Below are positions 7,861 through 13,503 of a stretch of DNA of 15,918 bases, one piece after another. Numbering within the stretch: the stretch's first letter is position 1; every line of letters begins with the position of its first letter. Origin of the DNA: JBDNJM01 sp041687755. Lineage in GTDB: Bacteria > Planctomycetota > UBA1135 > GCA-002686595. A program made the position numbers and the translations under genes. The stretch covers positions 1 to 15,918 of the forward strand of contig JBDNJM010000129.1 in assembly GCA_041687755.1 (NCBI GenBank). Reading direction: 5' to 3'. Under the pieces are notes generated by a model. It was not told the origin of the DNA, did no database searches, and saw only the letters and a list, made by a program, of their open reading frames with translations.

Positions 7861-7890
7861 GAGCCCCGAGAAATGTACATTTCCGGGCTC
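7861..7890 (+). terminator. Hairpin after the secreted-protein pair
   Basis: The perfect palindrome GAAATGTACATTTC (7870-7883) is extended by GAGCCC (7861-7866) pairing with GGGCTC (7885-7890) across a small bulge. It starts 25 nt after the stop at 7835, as expected for a terminator, but has no T-tract. Confidence 0.45.
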
Positions 7891-7942
7891 GGTGCTCTCG
7901 TGGCAAGACCTCGTAGCGCGCTCTCAGGGGACAACAAACGGG

Positions 7943-8261
7943 GCGTGGCACCCGGCACCCGCTCCTCCAACTCCGCCCCTCCGGGCGGACGCCAGCCAAG
8001 TCGCTCGTTGAAGGCTCGCGCGGCGGCTTAATCCACTCAGTCACCCACAGCAGCACACCGCGCCACCGCCGCGCAGGCCTCCATCAACGCGCGCCTCACA
8101 CTGCCGACCTGAGCATGCGGGTCGGAATTAGGACCCGCGAGCTCCGCCGTGCGCAGGTCGCCCTCGACCCGCCAGGCCATCCGCGCGAACCCGAGGATCC
8201 GGCCGGCGGCTTCCGCAACGAACGTGAGTCGTCCCCGCCCGCACGCGCCTGCGAATCGCAC
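7943..8261 (-). pseudogene. Heavily decayed GNAT acetyltransferase remnant (copy C)
   Basis: Read on the minus strand from 8261: RLTFVAEAAGRILGFARMAW, then EGDLRTAELAG and DPHAQ..RRALMEACAAVAR, which match the beta4/motif A part of a GNAT domain. The frame then shifts to LLWVTEW, and shifts again to ARAFNERLGWRPPGG and LEERVPGATP, matching motif B and the tail seen in copies B and D. At least two frame changes and no start codon make this a clear remnant. The N-terminal strands and the end of the C-terminus are absent. It sits immediately downstream of the two-domain GNAT gene in the same orientation, so it may be a former third tandem copy. The assignment rests on local alignment by eye. Confidence 0.6.
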
Positions 8262-8277
8262 CGGTCCCCCACCCCGC

Positions 8278-9318
8278 TCAGAGCGCGATCTGGTACCGCG
8301 CCTTGCGCACCGCGCTCCCAGCGTGCACGCCCGGCACGCGCGGCTCGTCCACCAGCGTGCCGTCGAAGCACTAGCCCAACCGCTCGTAGAACGCGCGCGC
8401 CCCCGCGTTGTGCTCGAGCACCCAAAGCACCATCACCGTCGCGCCGCGCGAGCGGGCCTCGGTCGCGCAGGCCTCCGCCAACGCGCGCCCCGCACCGCCG
8501 CCCTGGTACTGCGGGTCCACGGCGAGACCGGCCAGCTCGACCACGTCCATCGGCCCCTCCACGGCCCACTTCAGGCGACCGAGACCCACCAGCTCGTCCC
8601 CGCGCACTGCCACCGCGCACCACCGCCAGGGTTCAGGGAGTTGGGAGCGGAGCTTCTCAGCCAGCGGCTCCGCCTCGAGCCCCGCCAGGTGCTCACGCGA
8701 CACCAGCCCCCCGTAGGCCGCGCGCCAGACTCGCAGGTCGAGTTCCGCCATGGCATCGACATCACGCGAGAGAGCCGGCCGCACCTGCAGCGGCCCCAAC
8801 CGGAGCGGTAGGCGATAGCGCAGTTCTGTTGGCCGACCGCGCCCCGGCGCGAGCGGCATCCGACGCTCCTCGACCTCGGTTCCGTCGGGCCGAAAGACCG
8901 CCGCCTCGTAGAACCCCCGGGCGCCCGCGTTCTCGGACAGCACCCAGAGGGTCAGTGCCTCGAACCCGCGACGCCGTGCCTAGGCGGTCGCCGCCTCGAA
9001 CAGCAGCCGCCCGATGCCGCAGCCCTTCAGAACGGGATTGACGTAGATCCCGGCGAGCTCCCCGGTCCTCGGCGGGGCGTCGGCGTCTCGCGACGGGACG
9101 AGGTTGGCGAACCCCAACAGTCGCCCCCCGTCCTCGACCACGAACGTGGCTGCATTGGGCGCAGCCAGATGCTCCGCTCGCTCACGGGCCTTCTGCTCCT
9201 CGTCGAACCCGTCCAAGAATTCGTCAGCGAAGATCCCGCGATACGCGCCCTTCCAGCCCGCGATGGCCACCTTCGTGATTCCCAGCGCATCCCCTACCGT
9301 GGTGCGACACGGAAACAT
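8278..9318 (-). pseudogene. Tandem two-domain GNAT acetyltransferase with two in-frame TAG codons
   Basis: One continuous frame from the ATG at 9318 to TGA at 8278 (346 codons), interrupted only by TAG at codon 113 (8980-8982) and codon 316 (8371-8373). Domain 1 (about 1-160): AIAGWKGAYRGIFADEFLDG, motif A ELAGIYVNPVLKGCGIGRLL, then after the first TAG ARRRGFEALTLWVLSENAGA and YRLPL. Domain 2 (about 163-346): VRPALSRDVDAMAELDLRVW, motif A DPQYQGGGAGRAL, motif B LWVLEHNAGARAFYERLG, then TAG, then CFDGTLVDEPRVPGVHAG and RYQIAL. Copy D has Trp at the second TAG, and Trp is also common at the first position, so both look like TGG to TAG changes. GNAT enzymes transfer acetyl groups from acetyl-CoA; the substrate here is unknown. 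The gene is divergent from the dehydrogenase gene, with 53 bp between starts. As it stands, at best single-domain fragments are made. Confidence 0.8.
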
Positions 9319-9371
9319 GTCGCTACCGTACAGGAGCTGACCGTCCCTCTGGCCGCCGCTCTCCCCGCCAC

Positions 9372-10469
9372 ATGCGCTGTCTTCACGCTCTCCTGCCGGC
9401 CCTCCCCCTCCTCGCTCTCGCGGCCTGCGCTTCCGGTGGCGTCCCCGCTGGCGAGCCCGGCGATCCGCGCGTGGGCCGGGTCGTGCTCGACACCAACGGC
9501 GGCCAAAAGGAGGTGCTCTACCTCGCCGGGCGCATGGACGACGAGTTGCTCAGCCGCCTGGCCGAGTCGTCCCCGAACTTGACCGTGCTGGACGGCCTCG
9601 ACGCGAACAGCGCCCTCGAGCATGCCGCCGCCGCTCATGGGGCGGACGTCGGACTCGTCAGCCCCGAGTTCCTCGAGGCGGCGGAGAACCTCGCCTGGAT
9701 CCAGATCGGCTCGGCGGGCGTCGAGCGCTACCTCGAGCGCCCCGAGATCGCCGGCGCGCACGCAACCGTGCACCTGACCAACGCCGCCGGCGTCCACGGC
9801 CCGGTCATCGCCGAGCACGTGTTCGCGATGCTGCTCGCCCACACCCGCTCCCTGCGCGCCTCCGGCCGCGCCCAAGCGCGCGGCGAGTGGGACCGCAGCG
9901 TCGGCAGCGGCTCCACCTCGCTCGCCGGATCGACCCTGCTCGTCGTCGGGATGGGCGGCATCGGCTCGGAGGTCGCGCGCCGGGCCAAGGCCTTCGACAT
10001 GGTCGTGCACGCGACCGTCCGCACGCCGCGCCCCACCCCCGACTACGTCGATCACCTCGCGACCGGCGATCAGCTCGACGCCCTCCTGCCGCTGGCCGAC
10101 CACGTCGTCATCTGCCTGCCACTCACGGCGGAAACCGAGGGCCTCTTCGACGCCCAGCGCCTCGCTCGCATGAAGCAGGGCGCCACGCTGGTCAACATCG
10201 CCCGCGGCCGCATCGTCAACACCGACGCCCTGATCGCTGCGCTCAACACGGGGCACCTCGCGTTCGCCGGTCTCGACGTCTCCGATCCCGAGCCGCTCAT
10301 CGAGGGTCACCCGCTCTGGGGCCGCGACGACGTCCTGATCACGCCCCACGTCGCCGGGCGCGCAGAGCTCACGGGCGAGCGCCGCAACGAGCTGTTCCTC
10401 GAGAACCTTCAGCGCTTCGCCGCCGGCCGGCCGTTGCTCAACGTCGTCGATCGCACGGCGGGCTATTGA
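9372..10469 (+). CDS. D-2-hydroxyacid dehydrogenase with a lipoprotein signal
   Basis: A 365-residue NAD(P)-dependent oxidoreductase of the D-isomer-specific 2-hydroxyacid dehydrogenase family. The nucleotide-binding Rossmann segment is VVGMGGIGSEVARRAKAF (GMGGIG at 193-198). The catalytic set is present: Arg278 in NIARGRIVNTDAL, Glu307 in DVSDPEPL and His326 in ITPHVAGRAE. The order of catalytic and cofactor domains is usual. What is odd is the N-terminus: residues 1-18 form a hydrophobic signal ending in LALAAC (Cys19), a textbook lipobox, followed by a Gly/Pro/Ser linker. An export-anchored enzyme that needs NAD(P) is unexpected. A start downstream of the signal would lack any good ATG before the conserved fold. 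The stop overlaps the next start (TGATG), so it is translationally coupled to the PPK2 gene. Substrate unknown (glyoxylate/hydroxypyruvate-type enzymes are closest in feel). Confidence 0.88.
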   Translation: MRCLHALLPALPLLALAACASGGVPAGEPGDPRVGRVVLDTNGGQKEVLYLAGRMDDELLSRLAESSPNLTVLDGLDANSALEHAAAAHGADVGLVSPEFLEAAENLAWIQIGSAGVERYLERPEIAGAHATVHLTNAAGVHGPVIAEHVFAMLLAHTRSLRASGRAQARGEWDRSVGSGSTSLAGSTLLVVGMGGIGSEVARRAKAFDMVVHATVRTPRPTPDYVDHLATGDQLDALLPLADHVVICLPLTAETEGLFDAQRLARMKQGATLVNIARGRIVNTDALIAALNTGHLAFAGLDVSDPEPLIEGHPLWGRDDVLITPHVAGRAELTGERRNELFLENLQRFAAGRPLLNVVDRTAGY

Positions 10470-11227
10470 TGGAGGGCGAAGAGGATCCGGAGCTCAAGCT
10501 GCTCCAAATTGAGCTGATCCGCCTGCTGGACCATGTACGCGAGCAGCGCGAGCGCGTCCTGATCCTGTTCGAGGGCCGCGACACCGCCGGGAAGGGCAGC
10601 GCGATCTACCGCTTCACGCGCCACCTGAACCCCAAGGCCACGCGCGTCGTTGCGCTCCCGGCGCCCACGCAGAACGAGCAGGGCCAATGGTCCTTTCAGC
10701 GCTACCTGCGCCACCTGCCGGACCCTGGAGAAATCGTCTTCTTCGACCGCAGCTGGTACAACCGCGGCGTCGTCGAACCGGTCATGGGGTTCTGCACGCC
10801 AGAGCAGGCCGAACGCTTCCTCGAGCAGGTCGTGCACGTCGAACGGATGCTCGTCGAGGACGGCCTGCACCTGTTCAAGCTGTGGTTCTCGATCGCGCCC
10901 GAGGTCCAATCCCAGCGTCTCGAGGCCCGCCGCAACGACCCCTTGCGTCAGTGGAAGCTGTCCACGGTCGACGCCCTGGCCCAGCAACGTTGGCACGCGT
11001 TCACGGCGGCCAAGGAGCGCATGTACGTGCAGAGCCACCAACCCATCGCCCCCTGGACGATCGTGCGCGGCAACGAGAAGGACAGCGCCCAAAAAGAGGC
11101 CATCCGACACGTGCTCCAGACCCTCGACTACGCCCGCAAGGGCGAGACCGGGGTTTCACTTGAGGTCGATCCGTCGGTGCTGCGCCCGTTCGATCCGGCG
11201 CTGGACCTCGGTCGCTCCGAGACCTGA
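10469..11227 (+). CDS. ppk2: Polyphosphate kinase 2 family protein
   Basis: A 252-residue PPK2, which transfers phosphate between polyphosphate and nucleoside di- or monophosphates in the cytoplasm. Walker A is FEGRDTAGKG (residues 34-43, Lys42), Walker B is EIVFFDRSWYNR (Asp93), followed by GVVEPVMGFCTPEQ; the lid segment is RRNDPLRQWKLSTVDAL (154-170). FQRYLRHLPDPGEIVFFDRS and PTQNEQGQW are typical of the one-domain PPK2 enzymes, and the length is normal. The ATG at 10469 shares its A with the TGA of the dehydrogenase gene, so it is probably translated by coupling. A strong hairpin follows at 11254. The gene symbol states the family only; class (ADP- or AMP-phosphorylating) is not certain, though the NDPLRQWKLS lid resembles class I. 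Confidence 0.93.
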   Translation: MEGEEDPELKLLQIELIRLLDHVREQRERVLILFEGRDTAGKGSAIYRFTRHLNPKATRVVALPAPTQNEQGQWSFQRYLRHLPDPGEIVFFDRSWYNRGVVEPVMGFCTPEQAERFLEQVVHVERMLVEDGLHLFKLWFSIAPEVQSQRLEARRNDPLRQWKLSTVDALAQQRWHAFTAAKERMYVQSHQPIAPWTIVRGNEKDSAQKEAIRHVLQTLDYARKGETGVSLEVDPSVLRPFDPALDLGRSET

Positions 11228-11253
11228 CGACAGCCGAGCGAGGCGCGCCAGGC

Positions 11254-11276
11254 CGAACGCCCCAAGCGGGCGTTCG
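11254..11276 (+). terminator. Hairpin terminator between convergent genes
   Basis: CGAACGCCC (11254-11262) and GGGCGTTCG (11268-11276) form a perfect 9-bp stem with a 5-nt loop, 26 nt after the PPK2 stop and 74 nt from the end of the convergent minus-strand gene. There is no T-tract. Confidence 0.55.
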
Positions 11277-11350
11277 TCGCCGCGCCACGCGAGGGGGCCC
11301 AGGGACGGCGGCTTCAGGGCGTAGCGGTCGCTCGAGGCGCAACCGGCGAA

Positions 11351-11677
11351 CTATTCCGACACTTCAACGAGGCGGGCTGGTCTACCCAGGGCGGGCGGGG
11401 GAGGCGGATGGCTCCTCAGAGCGTCGCTGCGGTTCCGGCGAGCCCCTCGATCCAGCCCCGGCCCGAACCCAGAGAACCAGGAGCGGAGCACGATCGCGCC
11501 CAGGATCCCCAGCGCCACTCCGCCGAGTGCGCCACCGCCGGCCCAGGCCGCGAAGGGCAGCCCGAGCTTCCAGGCGGCGAAGGCGCAGAGCGCTGCACCG
11601 ATGACGGCTCCGCTCAGCGCGCCGCGCACGATCCAGCAGCCGCAGCCGCTCGCTTCCTCCGCGAGCCCCTCGGTCAC
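11351..11677 (-). CDS. Small two-helix membrane protein
   Basis: A 108-residue protein starting at GTG 11677 (VTEGLAEEAS), 22 nt after the stop of the SGNH hydrolase gene, with a GAGGG-like element just before it. A short acidic N-terminus with a CGC motif precedes two hydrophobic Gly/Ala-rich helices: GALSGAVIGAALCAFAAW and, after a KLGLP turn, GGGALGGVALGILGAIVL. Then comes a basic stretch (RGARRNRSD) and a proline-rich tail ending VEVSE-TAG. The Gly-zipper style suggests helix packing or oligomers. No family recognised. The tail codons for PPPALGRP coincide with a 26-bp dispersed repeat, so the natural C-terminus may have been altered. The start is uncertain, since no ATG is available. Confidence 0.55.
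   Translation of the reverse strand: MTEGLAEEASGCGCWIVRGALSGAVIGAALCAFAAWKLGLPFAAWAGGGALGGVALGILGAIVLRSWFSGFGPGLDRGARRNRSDALRSHPPPPPALGRPARLVEVSE
11379..11404 (-). repeat. 26-bp dispersed repeat, copy 2
   Basis: Exact inverted match to 3251-3276. Here it falls inside the predicted proline-rich tail of the small membrane protein, read on the minus strand as CCTCCCCCGCC...CTGGGTAGACC. Confidence 0.8.
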
Positions 11678-11699
11678 ACGCCCTCGACGATGGCCTTCT

Positions 11700-12992
11700 T
11701 CACTGCAGACGTTCCTGCAGACAGCGCGCGAGGAGCAAGGCTCCCGCCGGGTTGAAGTGGCCGTCTGCGTGGGGCGGCCAGACGGGGCGGTCGGCCTGCA
11801 GTTCGGCGAGGATCGCCGACGTCGGGTCGACGTGTTCGATGGTGAGCGCGTCGAGCAGCTCCAGAACTCGACGGGTGGCGTCGACTTCTGCGGCGTGCAA
11901 GCGCTCAAGATCCGGGTGGAGTGCGAGCGACCGAGTCAGGGCCAGGTCGGCGTAGCAGCGCTCCTTGGTCGGGAGCAGTAGCACCAGGACTCGGGTCTCG
12001 CTTGCAGCACTTAGCTCGACGATGCTGCCGAGGCACTCGCCCAGGATGCGCAGGCCGTCGCGCACCGCCGGAAGCTCCAGGTCTACGGCCGGCAGGCGAT
12101 AGCGCGGCGTGAAGTGCGTCGCGATGCGGCCCTCGGTCCAGCTCGGGGCGTTCGCTTCCTGCCACTGCAGGTCACCGAACAGAGGGCTCAGGCGCATGCG
12201 GCGCTTGAGCGCCTCGGCGGCGCCGCCCGCCATGGAAGAGTGCGCGAAGAGCCCGTCCAGTGCGGCCATCGTGAGGTTCGGCGCGGGCTTGTTCGGTCGC
12301 GCCGCGCCGGGGTCGCTCGGATAGCCCAAGGCCGGATCGCGCAGGCTCGACCAGGCCTCGAGGCCCGCGAAGCGGTGGGCGTCGAGCAGATCGTTGCCGA
12401 AGTACAGGCCGATCACGAGCGTGTCCGGCTCAAGCGAGAGGGCGCGCTCGCACAGGGCCATCCACTGGATCGGGCCGTAGCCCCCGAGCCCCAGGTTCAC
12501 GACGGGCGTGCCGAGCAGCACCTGCAGCTGGCTCGGGTACGTCTCCGCGAGGCCCAGGTTCGTGCCATAGGTCTGCGAGTCGCCGAGCACGACCACCGCA
12601 GCCCGCTCCGGAATCGAGACGTTGTGGAAGCCCCAGGCGTCCAGCCCGCCCCGACCGGGAATCAGGCGATGGCCCAGGCGCGGATCGCGGACCAGCTCGC
12701 TCGACTCGAACACACGGACGTTTGCCAGGCGCAGGGCGACTTCGGCGAGCACGAGGGTCACCGCCAGGGTCACGACGACCAGGCCGAGCCGCCCCAACCA
12801 GGGGTTCACCCGCCTGCCCAGGAGCACTCGAACCCCCAGCGGCACCGCGAGCACCGCCCCCAGAGCATAGGCCGCGATCCGGTGCAGCCCCGTTCCCCCG
12901 CCCTGCCAGCCATCCCACGCCAGGGCCGCTCCGCACCCGGCCAGGGCCAGCCACGGCAGCTCGACGGTCCGCTTCGGTTTCGGTTCGCTCAT
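11700..12992 (-). CDS. Membrane-anchored SGNH/GDSL hydrolase
   Basis: A 430-residue protein. The N-terminal ~90 residues hold three hydrophobic segments (about 12-26, 38-58 and 66-86) that anchor it, leaving the catalytic domain on the outer side. The SGNH blocks are in order: VVVLGDSQTYG (Ser139), NLGLGGYG (Gly170/171), GLYFGNDL (Asn200) and DGHFNPAG (Asp410, His412). Members remove or transfer acyl groups, and membrane forms often act on polysaccharides; a role in cell-envelope or exopolysaccharide acylation is inference. Start ATG 12992 has a G-rich upstream tract ending GGGGTGAGTT. The gene heads a probable two-gene operon with the small membrane protein. The motifs look complete. Confidence 0.9.
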   Translation of the reverse strand: MSEPKPKRTVELPWLALAGCGAALAWDGWQGGGTGLHRIAAYALGAVLAVPLGVRVLLGRRVNPWLGRLGLVVVTLAVTLVLAEVALRLANVRVFESSELVRDPRLGHRLIPGRGGLDAWGFHNVSIPERAAVVVLGDSQTYGTNLGLAETYPSQLQVLLGTPVVNLGLGGYGPIQWMALCERALSLEPDTLVIGLYFGNDLLDAHRFAGLEAWSSLRDPALGYPSDPGAARPNKPAPNLTMAALDGLFAHSSMAGGAAEALKRRMRLSPLFGDLQWQEANAPSWTEGRIATHFTPRYRLPAVDLELPAVRDGLRILGECLGSIVELSAASETRVLVLLLPTKERCYADLALTRSLALHPDLERLHAAEVDATRRVLELLDALTIEHVDPTSAILAELQADRPVWPPHADGHFNPAGALLLARCLQERLQ

Positions 12993-13503
12993 AACTCACC
13001 CCCCCCACACCCCGTCGGGCCCTGGAACCGCGGCTAGAACTCTCACCAGGCCACCCTATCGCGGCGGCAGTCCAGCGACCTGGGCTCCGGGCCAACTGCC
13101 CAGGAGCCGGGCGGGTGCGGGACAGCCGCTCCGGCGCGGGCTGCCGGGCCGGGTGCGGGCTCCTGGGCACCCCGCACCCGGGGCCTCGACGAACTTCGAG
13201 CAAGCAGCGCCCCACGGATCGCCGACCTTCCGCTAGAGTGCCCGCCCACTGATAGCAGAGGAACAGGATCCATCTCGGGATGGGGCGTCGACATGGACCG
13301 ACGGCCCCGCAGGTAGCAAGCCGGCCAAGGGCCGATTGCGGAGACCTAGAGTCGAGCCGGATTCGCACCGATTGCCAGTGCCGTGCGGTGTCGCCAGCCT
13401 GCAAGAGCAGGGTCCCTGGGGGCACGAATCCGACTCCACCAGACGCAGCGTTATTAAGGCCAGCCATGGCCTGAGCGCTCGTGCGTCGCCTCTTGGAACC
13501 CTT
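12993..13503. other. Divergent intergenic region between SGNH hydrolase and helicase
   Basis: This 511-bp stretch should hold both promoters. It contains two overlapping hairpins (13097-13181). About 320 bp remain between them and the helicase ATG, long enough for a 5' leader. TAGAGT near 13234 resembles a -10 box, but no matching -35 is seen. A long minus-strand frame crosses the region; it is antisense to the helicase and to the SGNH start and is not credible. No RNA gene recognised. Confidence 0.6.
13097..13181. repeat. Two overlapping, mutually exclusive hairpins
   Basis: Hairpin A: TGCCCAGGAGCC (13097-13108) pairs with GGCTCCTGGGCA (13158-13169), with CAGCC/GGCTG inside. Hairpin B: CCGGGTGCGGG (13149-13159) pairs with CCCGCACCCGG (13171-13181) around an 11-nt loop. 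They share bases, so only one can form at a time. Confidence 0.7.

Noticed and set aside
7836..8277. Possible small plus-strand gene or RNA between the secreted pair and the GNAT gene
   Set aside because: The text is explained by a terminator-like hairpin and a decayed GNAT domain on the minus strand.
2520..8982. Stop-codon reassignment or programmed readthrough
   Set aside because: The interrupting codons include both TAA and TAG, TAG ends intact genes here (for example the cytochrome and the small membrane protein), and true frameshifts occur nearby. Decay or sequence error explains the pattern more simply.
8115..9041. 308-codon plus-strand frame over the GNAT region
   Set aside because: Arg/Pro/Ala-only composition typical of the antisense of a GC-rich gene; the minus strand matches GNAT motifs.
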